From: Diplonema papillatum
Lineage: Eukaryota; Euglenozoa; Diplonemea; Diplonemida; Diplonemidae
Reading direction: 5' to 3'
Assembly (NCBI GenBank): GCA_030068145.1
Contig: JAPJBO010000522.1
Location: 1-64,000 of the forward strand
Length of the DNA stretch: 64,000 nucleotides
Under the pieces are notes generated by a model that was given only the letters and a program-made list of their open reading frames with translations, did no database searches and had not been told where the DNA came from. This document shows, in pieces, positions 36,681 through 48,377 of the stretch. Each line of letters begins with the position of its first letter. The first letter of the stretch is position 1. The position numbers and the translations under genes were made by a program.

Positions 36681-36959
36681 ATTGAAGCCATGCACGAGGT
36701 GTCCAAGCGCGCTGTTCAATCGTACGTGGCCGAGAAGAACACAATCCAAGCCGAAGAACGGTCGAAGGACGAAACTCACTTCCGGCGCATGGAGCAGTTC
36801 ACCAGCCATCACCTTGAGCGCCTGGAGAACTTGAAGAAGCGACCTGACATCCGAAAACGCATCGTCACTGCCATTGACGGAAGCTTGCAGCTAGCGTTGC
36901 TAGTTCTTCTCTTCATCCTTGCCTATCGCATTGCGGTGCTTCTCGATTTCACAGGGTAG
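36681..36959 (+). CDS. Tail-anchored coiled-coil protein, exon 2
   Basis: Acceptor CAACACACCCGCAG at phase 0. It encodes 92 residues: more charged helix (IEAMHEVSKRAVQSYVAEKN), then a basic patch (NLKKRPDIRKRIV) and one C-terminal hydrophobic helix (LQLALLVLLFILAYRIAVLL) four residues before the stop. The complete protein has about 277 residues. A single C-terminal membrane helix after a coiled coil suggests a tail-anchored protein facing the cytosol, for example on ER, mitochondria or vesicles. Confidence 0.7.
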   Translation: MEAMHEVSKRAVQSYVAEKNTIQAEERSKDETHFRRMEQFTSHHLERLENLKKRPDIRKRIVTAIDGSLQLALLVLLFILAYRIAVLLDFTG

Positions 36960-37316
36960 GCATGCGCAACCCCATGTTGCCAAGCATCCACCCTTCTCCC
37001 GTGCGTCGGGCATGCGACTGCATCGATCGGATGTCGGCCGGTTCTTCATACTACTGTATGAACGCGATCTATGTCAGGGATAAAGCAGGGTATTTCGCAT
37101 TATGCAACATGCTGCGTTCTAGCGTAGAGTCGCAGCCACGAGTAGGGCGGGTGCCCTGAGTTGTTTACCTAAATGCTCAGACACGGTTGTAGAGGCCTTC
37201 TCCCCGAAACGGATTTGCCTGTGCTCTAGTGGCATGGGTGGTCCTGGCTGTGACGAGCTACGATGATGGCCCGCCTTGACCGAACACCCTCCCCTCTTCC
37301 CTATATGTTTTGACGG

Positions 37317-37742
37317 CCCACTTGTTATGGGGGTTCATATGCAATATACCATGTGACATATCATCAGTTGATCCTTAGTCATTTATTCCACCTTTTGAGC
37401 TACGCGTAGCGACCATTTTGCAAACTTCCTTCCACGACCGATCCACCTGATCCGGGCTCCTGGCGAGTTCCCCGAAACTCCCCCCCGATACTGCGGTGTG
37501 GATCGGGGGGGAGCCCCGATCCAGTATCTTCGGGTCTAGGGCAAGTTGCGCAAGTAGACCCGACAGATACCACACACCGTAGTACGGGAGGGAACGATGT
37601 CCTGTCGTTCCCTGCTCTCCTTGCTGCAGCTACTCCATTCGTGTCATTTAACTCGCCCACTACGATTTAACTCCGATGATCTCATGTTATGTCACATGCT
37701 ATCAGTATATCATAAGCACTTGTTATTTCCATAACAAGTGGG
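37317..37742. mobile_element. MITE candidate, 426 bp
   Basis: Termini CCCACTTGTTATGG (37317-37330) and its exact reverse complement (37729-37742). Inside each, CATGTGACATA is also inverted (about 37354 and 37686). No coding capacity and no clear target duplication. Confidence 0.5.
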
Positions 37743-38083
37743 TCGTGTACTCTTCCGTGAACTCTTGCCGCTGTTTAGGTTGCCGAAAAAAGCGCCTTTC
37801 GTTGTCCGTTTGTTTGCCTTTCGTGTTACCTTCTCAAGCCGGCCCACGAGGCAAATTGCCAGCAGCGGAGAGACGAAAGATGCCAAGGAGCGGAAGCAAT
37901 TGCTGGGCTGGTGACCACACAATTGCCAAATTTGCTTGCAACGTTCAAGATTGTGGTTGCAATTGCAAAAAGACGAAAACCTTTAGCAGCTAGGAAAGGT
38001 ACGCGGCAGGTAGTTCCAAAACATGTCCGCAATGGGTTCAAAGTTTGGAATATCAATGTATTGGATTTTGGCCCTGGCATCAG

Positions 38084-38190
38084 GGTTCCACGGGGGGCTC
38101 GCACCAACTCCAAACTGAGCAACGGTTCCACGGGGGAGCTCGCACACACAGCAAACTGAGCAACGGTTCCACGGCGGGCTCGCACAAGCG
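38084..38190. repeat. Tandem repeat, 40-41 bp units GGTTCCACGG(G/C)GGGCTCGCAC...AACTGAGCAAC
   Basis: Two complete and one partial unit, about 110-210 bases upstream of the LRRC56-like start codon. Confidence 0.85.
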
Positions 38191-38297
38191 CCCAACCCTC
38201 TATTGAGCATCTCCACGGGGGGTTTCCCCCCGTACGTACTGTATGTGCCTCCTCTTAGTATTTCGACTAACATATTGGAACGTAGGATGTAAGGGGG

Positions 38298-39671
38298 ATG
38301 CCAACGGGGGGAGCGGCGGGAGCAGCGATCGATCTCACCGACATTGTGCTTGACACTCGCGGCTTGCTTGGAGTTGACACACTTTGTGAGGCGGCAAAGT
38401 GCGTCCGTATAGAACACCTTGCATTCGTAGATGCTATTGCTCTCTGCGTTGACGCTGAAGCCAACCCTATCGGCGACTTCGGTGCGAAACTGCCACGTCT
38501 CCGCAGTTTGAAGTTGTCCTGGTCTCGCATCCCGTCACTCGCGGATCTCGGCACGTCTCTTCGAAATGTGACTGTCCTTTCAGTGGATCATGTGCATTTG
38601 CAGCGCTTAGAAGGTATTTGTGCGCTCCCCTCGCTCCGCGAGTTGCATGCAGCCTACAACTTCATCAGCGACGCTGGCCCGCTCTCGTTTCTGGAGCACC
38701 TGTCGTTCGTCGACTTGGAAGCCAACAACATCCGTACCGTTGCCGACATTCAAAGCTTGGCTCTTTGTGAAGGCCTGACGGATCTGGTCCTCACGGGGTG
38801 TCCTGTGGAATTTACGCAGCACTACCGCTCGACCGTTGCTTATGCTCTACCCTTCTTGGATCGGCTCGACTACCAACTCTTAGATCGAGACAACTACGAG
38901 CTTGGCTTCGATCCCGTGACGGTGGCGGAAGCCAGCGAATGGGCCCTGCCGCTGATGCCGCCGCTTCTGGATCAGTTGAAGGTGCTCGTCGACGAAAGTG
39001 GACGTGGATTTGACGCATTGCAGCTTGTTGAGACGGAGCTCCACGAGGACCGTCTGCTATTCGCTAGCACCGCGGCCTTTGATGAAGAACGAGGGGAACC
39101 CGGGGCTCCCGGAGAAACGCAAACCCAGAGTCGGGCAGCGAGCCCTCTAATTGATACACTGAGGGGTGAAACCAAAGCAGCAAACAGAGTGCTTGACAGG
39201 GATGTTGCTGCTAACTCGCACAACGAGCAGTGCCAGGAGGCTGCTAAGTTTGCGGATGGCGGACCGGAGCTGTTTGCTGACGATTACCACGCTAAATTGA
39301 CAAGAGCTGCGCGGCGAGATGTACGGAGCTCGAAGATTGACGAGTTGGTGGTTCAAGCTTTCATTAAAAGCCTGACCTCTCCTCCCTTCTTTCAGCGCGA
39401 TGCTTCATACCCTTTGACGCATAGGCCGCCGGCGGGTGCGTCCACTTTAACACATCATACGCAAGCTCTCTTTTGTGGAAAGCCAACCAAGTCTCTCAAA
39501 TGCTTTCGCAGATTCTCCACCGACAGTGCCGACGAAGCCGTCGACTCACAGACACGCACAGCCGATTCCACGTTATCTTTTGTGCGGCCCCCAGTGTTAT
39601 CTTTTGTGCGTGATATCCACCGAACACCTTGCTTAACCACTGCTGTTGCAAAGCGAGACCCTTGGGACTGA
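38298..39671 (+). CDS. LRRC56: LRRC56 (ODA8) homologue, leucine-rich repeat protein for outer dynein arm assembly
   Basis: 457 codons from ATG 38298. Residues about 45-200 follow the characteristic LRRC56 series: LRSLKLSWSRIPSLADLG, LRNVTVLSVDHVHLQRLEGI, LRELHAAYNFISDAGPLS, LSFVDLEANNIRTVADIQSL and LVLTGCPVEFTQHYRSTVAY + LPFLDRLD (LRR cap). LRRC56/ODA8 is known to promote assembly of outer dynein arms in cilia. The C-terminal 250 residues are low-complexity. CCTCTCCTCCCTTCTTTCAG near 39395 resembles an acceptor, so the last roughly 90 codons may not all belong. It lies directly before the tektin-like pair. Confidence 0.8.
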   Translation: MPTGGAAGAAIDLTDIVLDTRGLLGVDTLCEAAKCVRIEHLAFVDAIALCVDAEANPIGDFGAKLPRLRSLKLSWSRIPSLADLGTSLRNVTVLSVDHVHLQRLEGICALPSLRELHAAYNFISDAGPLSFLEHLSFVDLEANNIRTVADIQSLALCEGLTDLVLTGCPVEFTQHYRSTVAYALPFLDRLDYQLLDRDNYELGFDPVTVAEASEWALPLMPPLLDQLKVLVDESGRGFDALQLVETELHEDRLLFASTAAFDEERGEPGAPGETQTQSRAASPLIDTLRGETKAANRVLDRDVAANSHNEQCQEAAKFADGGPELFADDYHAKLTRAARRDVRSSKIDELVVQAFIKSLTSPPFFQRDASYPLTHRPPAGASTLTHHTQALFCGKPTKSLKCFRRFSTDSADEAVDSQTRTADSTLSFVRPPVLSFVRDIHRTPCLTTAVAKRDPWD

Positions 39672-39689
39672 CCCACGAGTTCACTAGTT

Positions 39690-40560
39690 TTGCCCGAAGT
39701 CCTACCTGGGATGCTTGCTCTTTGCTTTGAAATGCTTTCTTTCCAGAAAGCAAATCATGAAGCCTCAATCCCGCCCGTTTCCTGGAACACGAGCGCGGCA
39801 ATTCAACCTTTTGATGCTGGAAAACAACTATCCGTTCGCACCTGCTCGCGAAGTAGATACAGTCAGCGGACCCTGCTTCTCCCCGCGGCCAACGCAGGAA
39901 AAGTCACGTGAGCCCAGCAACGGAAGATATGCGGCCTATGTTTCTTGGCAAACCAGATGCAAACCCCCCTGCTCATTTTTGTTAACAAGCCCAAATGCTG
40001 GCAATACTAGGTAAGCAGGTCTACTATTTGGTCTTGTTTATCTGAACGCCTCGGCAGCGCCCTACTCCGGCGCTGTCACTCACCGTAGCAGACCCGCGAC
40101 CCACGGAGCGACTTACGCCCGCCATCGGCACGAAGAGAACTGAGGGAGACCGGAAACTCCCCACAATGATGGTCCTTGCACTCTCTCGTCTCTCTCTGCC
40201 TCCGGAACAGTCAAACAACGCCCGGGCGCAAAGTCTCGAAGGTCAGGCAAGCGGTGATGGCCAACGACTCAGAGACACCACAGTGGTCGTTGTCTCCTCG
40301 GTGGCTCGGCAGCACGTGACAGAGACAGTGTAGAGAAGGATACTCTCTGGCAACGGAGTGGGCCACTTGGCTAATGCATGTGACGACGTCTAGCTCGGAG
40401 ATACGTTTGCGCAATGCTCCCCTTCCCCCAACCTGAAACACCCTCACAAGTTTATACTGTGCTGAACTTCACAAACAACTAGATGTCGGAAGATAATACA
40501 CCAATACGGGATTGCCGGAAATACAGCAGAAAACCCTGTAGTACTTGTAGAGTCTCTAAG
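39690..40560. other. Intergenic region between LRRC56 and the tektin-like genes
   Basis: Includes one copy of the dispersed repeat of 25640/44440 (about 40100-40200). No supported gene. Confidence 0.4.
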
Positions 40561-40584
40561 CTTGCCCTATTTCCATCACCTCAA

Positions 40585-41308
40585 CAGTTTCTACGCCGGG
40601 GAGCCGCAAAGAACTCTCCGGGAGATGAAGGACCGAGGCCAGCTTGCGGCAACCTACCATTCCGCACAACATGAGCCGCAGCCTCCGAATCATAATAGGA
40701 TCAGCAGTCCGACGCGAACACGAGCGCAGCGCACTCTCGACAAGCGTCCTGCCACGGGGGAATGGCAGCATCACACGGTGAAGCTCTTGGAGGAAGCACG
40801 CCAAACAAAGCAGAGTTGCATGGTGCTCCGAGACCGCGACACTACAGATAAGAAGACAGGCGATCGAGATGTTAGAGATCACCTGAATGCGGTGAATGAG
40901 GAGTTACGCAAAAAGGTGCAGGTCACTGCGAAGCTGAAGGCAAAACTGGAGAAGCAAGCGTCGCAAACGGCAGCAGAGCTGAGCAGTGTGATTCAAGCCC
41001 GCGCTCGAGTAAAAGAGAAGCTTGACGAGAGAGCGAAACCACTGAAGGTGGCCCTTGCTCGTAAGGAGCAGAGACAAGCCCGACCAGAGACGGAGCAAAT
41101 AAACGACAAAGCTGAAAGGGCTCTTCAGCAGGAGACCCTCGAGCTGCAGAGCTCAGTCGACCACCTGCAGGAGCTGGCTCGCGCTGCGGCGGAACTAATT
41201 GTAAAGCTGGAAACCAGCCATGCCAACCTGCAGGCGGACCTGAGAGACAAGACCGAGTCCCTTCGCCTTGATCGCGCTTGTTTAGAAGTTGTTCCTAGCA
41301 TGTCTACA
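40585..41308 (+). CDS. Tektin-like protein 1 (main exon)
   Basis: Acceptor CCATCACCTCAACAG just upstream of the FYAGEPQRTLREMKDRG codons; first in-frame ATG at 40625. It encodes a continuous coiled coil of about 220 residues: EWQHHTVKLLEEARQTKQSC, NAVNEELRKKVQVTAKLKAK, RPETEQINDKAERALQQETL (in place of the tektin RPNVELCRD signature), then LETSHANLQADLRDKTESL + RLDRACLE, which mirrors the tektin segment after that signature. Tektins are filament proteins of the inner wall of axonemal doublets. The donor is probably GCG|GTATGC at 41309. Outer exons are unassigned. Confidence 0.55.
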
Positions 41309-41480
41309 GCGGTATGCCTTCATGGGGACTTGAAACAATGGCAATTTGCACCATTTCGAAGTGTCGGTGGACGCTTTCGGCTCTGAACTGATTGGAAGTT
41401 TCCGAATCTACACAAGCTGCGAACCTGACCAGCCAATTGGGTGAGCAATCCAACCCTTAGACAATTCTGCTTGTCTAGGT

Positions 41481-41512
<32 letters not shown>

Positions 41513-41648
41513 AACATCGCTATGAACGCTTGGCTGCCACAAGCCAGTTATCCCTGTGGAAATCTTTCTGTCAACACCAATCGAATTGAACAGCAAGCAC
41601 GAGCACGACAAGCACCGCACAAACAAGCACCTCACACAGGATACGCAA

Positions 41649-41741
41649 ATGGCACCGAAATCAGCCTCGCAGCTTCCCGAGAAGTGGAAGAAATGCACGA
41701 TGCAACTTCTGTATGACGCAGCAGGTCTGGAACAGCAGTCG
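41649..41741 (+). CDS. Tektin-like protein 2, exon 1
   Basis: 31 codons (MAPKSASQLPEKWKKCTMQL + LYDAAGLEQQS), donor CAGTCG|GTATGC at phase 0. It aligns in position with the EWQHHTVKLLEEARQTKQS part of the upstream paralogue. The neighbouring exon at 41855 is also phase 0. Confidence 0.55.
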
Positions 41742-41854
41742 GTATGCCGCTTTCCCGCTTTTCTCTGACTCAGCGTGCCAGGACCTGTTCCGCGCAAGCG
41801 GCTTTTTTTGCTGCGCCAGCCATCGGGTAGACCGCATCTTCCAAAAAACTGCAG

Positions 41855-42337
41855 ATGCGCCTTCGCAAAGTGCTGTCAAAGACCGTGTCGAGCCTGACGA
41901 CCTCGCACCTGCAAGCTTTTGGAGCTGTGAACGAAGCGCTGAAGAGCAAGGTGAAGCAGACCAAGGTTCTGCAAAACCAGCTGCAGAAGAACTTGGACGC
42001 CGTCAATACCGAGCTTGTGGAGCTGCAGTATCACCGAGAGCACATCGCCGGGACGCTCGATGCGAAGAGAGGCCCACTCAGCGTCGTCAGACAGAGGTTG
42101 GAACTGAGACAACAGCGTCCCAATAGAGAGGCAGTCCGGGACAGTGTTGAAGAAGCGCTCGAGACCGAGTACACGAAGCTGAAGAAAGCCATGGCCACGC
42201 TACAGGCGAAACTTGAGAAGATAGATGTCGAGCGAGGCCGCCTGCACCAGCTCAAGCTGCAGCTGGAGAGCGACCTTTCGAATAAGAACTCGGCTCTCAA
42301 ACACGACAAGAAGGCCTTGGCAATTGACCTGTCGCAG
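41855..42337 (+). CDS. Tektin-like protein 2, exon 2
   Basis: Acceptor CCAAAAAACTGCAG; 161 codons, donor CTGTCGCAG|GTTCGT at phase 0. Nearly pure coiled coil. Contains RPNREAVRD, close to the tektin signature RPNVELCRD, followed by LESDLSNKNSALKHDKKALA, the equivalent of the tektin segment ending in bound-Asp helices. It shares about the same architecture as the gene 600 bases upstream, so the two are tandem paralogues. The C-terminal exon or exons were not identified. Confidence 0.6.
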
Positions 42338-42339
42338 GT

Positions 42340-45030
42340 TCGTTTGCCATCCGGAACCGCGAGCCTCGATGCTTGCTCGGCACGCAGCTACTCCACGCTG
42401 CCTAGGTGTGTTTTGCCTGTCTTTGGCCAACTAATTCCGTGCATCAAGAGAAACAAAATATCCGGCAGCGCTGGATGGTTACTCTCACAACAGAAACCAC
42501 CAACGACCAACGACGAAGATACACACCGATACTCTGTTCACGTGTAACCACCACCTTCACGAACACGCGGCGTTCAAAGGATGTCCCTGTTGCCGAAGGT
42601 CACTCGTTTCTCGTGCCAATTCGTCGTCGTTGCAAATATCCACAAACTCATTTTGCAGTATTCGATCGTTAGGCGGCGGCCCGAGCCGCTCTGCTCGCTG
42701 ATGAACCTGAACCCTAGCGTCACTGTAGAAGCAGAAACCCGTTTCAACCAGAGAGAGGGAGCAACGCCAAGCCAGAAACGGGCTCCCTTCTCCCAATGGT
42801 CCACCTGTACCTTAGCAATTCTTGCTGTTTCAGCTACATTCCACCCTCAGAAAAAGGTGTGGCAGCACCTGCACCACGTCTTGCTCAACAAAGCTTGCTG
42901 ACTCATGCAATGCTCTGCTTCCGAACCTCTCCCTGTTTGCATTTTCCTCCGTCCCTTGTATTCGGCGGCTTGCCAGCCAACTGAGCCTTCTGTATGCCGT
43001 TGCCGGTTCTGTATCGCACCTTTCCAGGTGCGGTTGATCGTTCTTCCGGTTTACTACGCTAGTTGTATTCTCACCTTTCGTTCTTCCGCTTCGTTTGGAT
43101 CGGTTTGAAGTGCCGAGCAGGGGGGCATCACGGACGCAGCCGCAAAGGTGCGACGAGAGACGCCGAAACACCTGTCGACTGCAAACTGCATGCAGCTCGA
43201 AGCACCGGATCAAAACCTCCCTGGCGAGTCGAAGGTTTCTGACTAGCGAATCAAGACGAGTTTTAAAACTGGCGTTGCAACAAATTTTAAGTGTTGGGAC
43301 TCTGCATCGTGTCAGTCCCGGCTGTTTCTGGCAGACCTGTAAAACGCACCATTGTTGTAGCTGCTTTTTCTTTTACATAAGCGCCAGCTTGAAAGGAAAT
43401 GCTCGACGATGCTGCCCGACAAAGAACAGAAGGGATCCCAAGTGCGGATCCCAAGTGCTGTAACTACCGAACCACGTGTTGAACGGACGTGAGGTCATGC
43501 GGGTCAAAGTCCTGAGTGAGAAAGCAACACACGGTGGTGTAAGCGAAGAACAAAGTGCCTTTCAGAGCACATGCGAGATGGCCTCTGAATGACTTTGAGG
43601 GCGGGTTTTCATTTTGCACTTGTTTCGTCCCTTATATCCCACTGGGATTGCCTTGGGCAAGCCGTGTGCTTGGCAACCTTTTTGCCCTGCACCCGAAAGC
43701 TTTGACCAACATAGACACCACAACATTTGACATTCTTTGAGCTTCTTCCTCGAAAATGTCCAACCTTCCTCGTATGGGGAACGTGTCCCCAGCTCTGGAT
43801 GTCCGGCGGTGCGGAAGGTCATGGGTCTGCGGCCCCAAACGGTTGGTACTTGTTTGCGATCAGCAGCGCAGAAGAAAGCAAGCGACGCGTGGAAAAAGGG
43901 CAATTATAACTACGACTCTCTCCCTGATACCTACGCTGGATGGTGCGGGTTGTGTGCGTGCACGCATCCAGCACGTACGTCCCTGGACGTTTGCGATACT
44001 GTGAAGACCGTGCTTGCCACGCGGGGACGGGGTTAAGTATCCTCGAAAGCCGCACTTTCTTCGTGGAACAGGTTGTCTCGTGTACGTGCAGAGAAACGAG
44101 AAAGGGGCACAAAACTGACACGAAATGTGAAACAGGGTAGGGTGACGTCAGCCTTTCGATGAAGACTGAATGGATGTTGGGCAAGCTGGAAACAGTTTGT
44201 GCCCGTAGCAGCTGGAACGATGCCGTGCCTGAGTATCCGCATGACGTATCCTTTGTTCAGTGGGAGTTGAGATTCTCCGTCAAGATGTTAGCCGCCGCCA
44301 CAGGGCGGGCGATTGCCAAGAGAAGGAGAGCCCACGACACAACGTGTCGGCACACGCCTGCCAGGCGTCGGTCAGAACGCCCCCGGCTGCGCCACCATCG
44401 GTGCAATCATCATCTATGACGGGCCGCGCCCACGACGTAACGACTTACGCCCGCCTAGTAGTACGGGACAGTAGTGGAGCGACCGGATACTCCCAGAGAT
44501 GGTGCCTGCACTCTAACTCGTCTCTTTCTCTCTCAATGATTTTACGACTCGGGTTCGTCAAGGAGTCACTTGTTCGGCGGCTACCCCTTCGTCTTCCTCA
44601 TTCTTCGGCTGCGAAGCAGGCGGAATTGGGCAATTGAAATCGAAAAAAAATCTGGGAGAGCCATTGACCGCCAAATGTTGCGAAGTACAATATCCGGTAA
44701 AAACTACCACTGCGGTGCCAGCATAGCCAGCAACCGTCAGGAGACCGACTCAGTACCCAACCCAAAATCAAACGCACCGAACAACAGACTGAAAAACACA
44801 AAGCAACCCACTTACACACGCACAACCCGCTACCTTTCGACTGAAAAAAAGAGCTCTCAGCTTGCTAGTCTGAAAGCCACAAAGCAGCAGCACACACACC
44901 ACCTCATTGCTTGTCCTGCGGGACGCGGCGGTGATACCCAACGCCGTCGCAAATCAACTGACCTGACAAAGCCTTACTGACGAAAGCTGTCTAAACCGTC
45001 GGTTTCATCTCTTTCCTACTTCCGGAGTTT
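42340..45030. other. Region without a supported gene
   Basis: May contain the missing last exon of tektin-like 2. It holds dispersed-repeat copies at 43396-43557 and 44440-44545. Small frames here (for example 44159-44419) have no recognised domain. Confidence 0.4.
43396..43557 (+). repeat. Dispersed repeat, module 2, copy 2
   Basis: ATGCTGCCCGACAAAGAACA ... GACGTGAGGTCATGCGGGTC ... GTAAGCGAAGAACAAA. Lacks about 35 bases present in the 27-kb and 49.5-kb copies and contains a 12-base internal duplication (GGATCCCAAGTGC). Confidence 0.9.
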
Positions 45031-45032
45031 AA

Positions 45033-45566
45033 ATGGTGTGGTGGGCGTGGACACCGTGTTCGAACGGGTGTGGTTACGCAGCCGCTGCGCAAGGCCCCAC
45101 GTGCTGCAAAGGGTGTGCCAGCAGCGGGGGAAGAGCACACGTGGCCTTCGCTCTGTGGGCAAGGCACCACGGAAAACACGACAAGTCATGCGCTTGCGTC
45201 CGTATCGACGAAGTCGGCCCCGTCTTCTTCGTATTGCGCAATGCCGAGGGCAGCCACAGCTACGGCCCGTTCAAGATGGTGTACGTGAAAGGCATCCACT
45301 TGGCGAAGTTCGCCACGGTACCGCACGATGCGTCACAAGCGCTCACCATCAAATGGGGTGGCGCCGTCAGCCTCGAGCCGCTGTCGGCACAAGACGTGGA
45401 ACAGTGGGACGCTGTTTTCCAACTGGAAACGCTAGCCCCCGGGTTCTGCTCTCTGCTGGGCATGGCGTCCAAGAGGTACTTGAGTAGCAACCAGGGGATC
45501 CTGCGCTCGGTGGCTTCAGAAGGTGATGGAACGCTGTGGACCCTAGACCCTGTCGACGTTGATCAG
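45033..45566 (+). CDS. Phytanoyl-CoA dioxygenase-family protein, exon 1 (Cys-rich N-terminal region)
   Basis: 178 codons from ATG. Residues 8-33 form a compact Cys/Gly motif, CSNGCGYAAAAQGPTCCKGC followed by ASSGGRAH, which may bind metal. A later FCSLLGMASKRYLSSNQGIL and DGTLWTL resemble a beta-trefoil (fascin-like) strand pattern. It ends GTTGATCAG|GTACAA at phase 0. The exon at 46622 starts at phase 0, giving a VDVDQ-FMDNGFLQ join that fits the start of the dioxygenase domain. Linking the two exons is inferred. They could also be separate genes. Confidence 0.5.
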
Positions 45567-46621
45567 GTACAACACTGTCCTTTCTTTTCCGGCTTCTCGA
45601 AGATCACTGTGTCCATGCTGCGTCCGTATGGGCTTCAGATCAATCGTGTTTTGACTGTGTGCAAGGAAGTCGGCTTCTTGCGACTCCAAATTGTGACCCA
45701 AGTGGTGACTGCCGACCATGACGGGTGCTTGCACGAGGAGTTTGGATTAGCTAGTTCATGCACACAGAGAGCTTGCCACATCCTCGGGGTCGACAGTCGT
45801 CATCTGGGTCACAGCGTTGAGTCCTGCTCAAGGCTCGCCCGCGGGGAAGTCGCGCCAGCTACCCGTCGTCCAGCAAAGTGTGTGGGTATATGTGGGTGTA
45901 TGTTAGAATCCCTTCGGTTTCTTCGCTATTCCTGGGAAATCGATAGAACGCATGTGGCTCCGTTCTTGGCTGTTCCGCTATCTCCCAGCTGTTTACTGCA
46001 GCAGAGCAAAAGGAGAGGCATCCGTCGAAGTCAGGGGAAAAGGTGGGGAACAAATGAATGGGGAAGAACATGCAGGTAAAAAAGAGGGCCGTCCGAGACG
46101 GAACGAAGGGATTCGAAGGGGGAGTACAAAAAGGGGGCAAACGGTGGGGCCTGCGTTTGTCAGTTTTTGCTTACCCCTCCAACCTCGCTTTTGGCGCGTG
46201 GATATGAGGAGTTCGCTCAGAAACGTAAGGGATTCCAACTTGACGCGCCGACCGAAGGCGCTCAAGCAAGCTTACTAGGTGTGCTAAAGTGCATGGCTGA
46301 AAGTGGGTAACAAATGAAGCGAAGTACAACCCACTTGTCACTTTCACCAGTCGTTTTTCAGTTTTCCGACACGCTCCTCGACTCCTGTCCAAAGGGTGGT
46401 TGGGGCCGGACGGATAGAGCGTGGGAGGTTGTCAAGCCAAGCCCATTGCACAGAGAAAGCTCGCCATAAACTTCGCTTCAAACGTTACCCACGTTCCCAC
46501 GTCAAGCCGAACTTGAACGCCCACACACCCACAGCTGAAGCAGATATGCGTCAAGTTTCAACCTCTCCGGTCACTGCTGCCGCTTGAAGGGCGGCAACTG
46601 ACCACATCGGACAAGTCTCAG

Positions 46622-47344
46622 TTTATGGACAACGGCTTTCTCCAAAAGACGAAACTTGTGCCCCAAGCTCTCGTGGACCAGGCCCTGATGCACATCAACA
46701 ATGAATTGTGCAAGGAAGGCGCAGTCACCACCGGTCCACACGGACCCATGTACGTCAAGAGCCTCACGCTGCACCCCAGCCTAACGGCACTGTTTTATGC
46801 AACGCCGGTATGGCAGTACGTGGAGTGCCTGTTGGGCAAAGAGAAGGCAGAACACGTGTGGGGTGCTCAGGTTGCTTTGCGCCCGCCGGAACCGCATCTC
46901 TACAACAATGACGAGTTGTGTGCAATGTACACCGCGGGAGACAAGTATCACATTGACGGGTGGGACAAGTCACATAGCGAATTTACCTTGCTCGTCGGTG
47001 TAACGCTGACTCCAGCTCCGAAGGTGAACATGGGGAACTTTACCGTGTGGCCGGGGTCGCATTGCGACATATTGCGGCACGTCCGCGATAGACACACCAG
47101 CGGAAAGGGTCTCGAAACGGAGAAGCCCAACTTTAACCGGAGCGGCTTGCAATTGAAAGCAGAGCCTGGGGACGTGGTCTTCGCACATCACAAGCTCGCC
47201 CACGCGGGGGGACCCAACGGATCGAGCAGTGTTCGATATCAGGTCTACTTCCGTGTTAAACACGTAAAGCACGCAGAATTCCTCGCCGACACCGCAAACC
47301 CGCTTTTGAACAACATTTGGCTTGAGTACGAAGGGCTGGCCTGA
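46622..47344 (+). CDS. Phytanoyl-CoA dioxygenase-family protein, exon 2 (catalytic domain)
   Basis: Acceptor GGACAAGTCTCAG; 240 codons to TGA. Starts FMDNGFLQKTKLVPQALVDQ, the usual PhyH opening. YHIDGWDKSHSEFTLLVGVT contains the HxD iron motif. TVWPGSHCDILRHV is the conserved W/F-PGSH segment. PGDVVFAHHKLAHAGGPNGS supplies the distal His, and SVRYQVYFRVKHV the Arg that binds 2-oxoglutarate. The family uses Fe(II) and 2-oxoglutarate to hydroxylate substrates; the substrate here is unknown. The start of this exon is duplicated at 33501-33668. Confidence 0.85.
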   Translation, partial: FMDNGFLQKTKLVPQALVDQALMHINNELCKEGAVTTGPHGPMYVKSLTLHPSLTALFYATPVWQYVECLLGKEKAEHVWGAQVALRPPEPHLYNNDELCAMYTAGDKYHIDGWDKSHSEFTLLVGVTLTPAPKVNMGNFTVWPGSHCDILRHVRDRHTSGKGLETEKPNFNRSGLQLKAEPGDVVFAHHKLAHAGGPNGSSSVRYQVYFRVKHVKHAEFLADTANPLLNNIWLEYEGLA

Positions 47345-48377
47345 TCCCGCCCTGCCCTCTTGCAGAAGACGGAACTCATCTCGTGGTATCGTTCTACCGA
47401 CCCAACAACCTCAAATACACTAAAACGAGACGCCCGCCTGCGACCCTTTTCCAGGTTTCGCTCAATCTTGCCTATCGTGGGCACCTTTTGCCAGAGTGTT
47501 GGTCTCGAGCCACCCATTATTGCGATCTCTCTCTTGCAAGTCGGCAATCGCCTCTCTGGCTTCGCTGCTCGTGAATCCGGGAGGTACACCCCTTCTTGCC
47601 CTGCTGGCCTGGCCAATGATAATGAGGTGTCCAGACGTTGTGCACCCTATCTAATACTCTGGTTATGGCGGCAGTCGATAGCCTACGACGCGGCTAATCT
47701 TCCCAACACGCGATTCCTTCACGACAGTTTTGACCCCGCCGTTGCGTCTATTCCTCCACCATCTCCCTCTCTCGTCGTCAGACAAAGCTAGCCACATTCA
47801 TGTGTTTTTACGAAACCTTTAGTCGTGCTACGAACGAGGACCAAAAGATAATCTACTACCCAGGCTACCGGTGTTTGCCGTTTTCGGAAAATATACTCGC
47901 TGGCTGCTGTGTCCGCAAGTCGATGGCGGTCAAGTTTGAACCACCCGTATCAACGGACTCCAGCACATGGGGTCGCGTCCGATACTTGTGTGCAGCATGG
48001 ACGAATTGCGCTGACACTCAAGGAAACTGGCAGCATGCGGCATAGGATGAAGTTGACCTTCGTCTTCCCCCGCGGGCTCGGCAAGGAACACTGTACTGTT
48101 CACAAGAGTGCAAAGCGGGTACGAAGGCCGGTAAGAAGGACCAGGCCTAAGTCTAAAAAATGTCGATTTATGCTCGGTAACTCTGACTACAAGCAGTGCA
48201 GTCGCCGACCGGTCCAATATAGTATTGTTGCTCTTGGATTAACATTCAACCGGTTGTGTCATGGGCGCAGTGCTGGGACGCAGGGACAAACGACGCGGAA
48301 GCCACCGAATTAGCAGCAACCGATGCACTCTGTGTGTTTCCTTCTCTCACGCATAACCCAGAACTTAATCAAGGATA

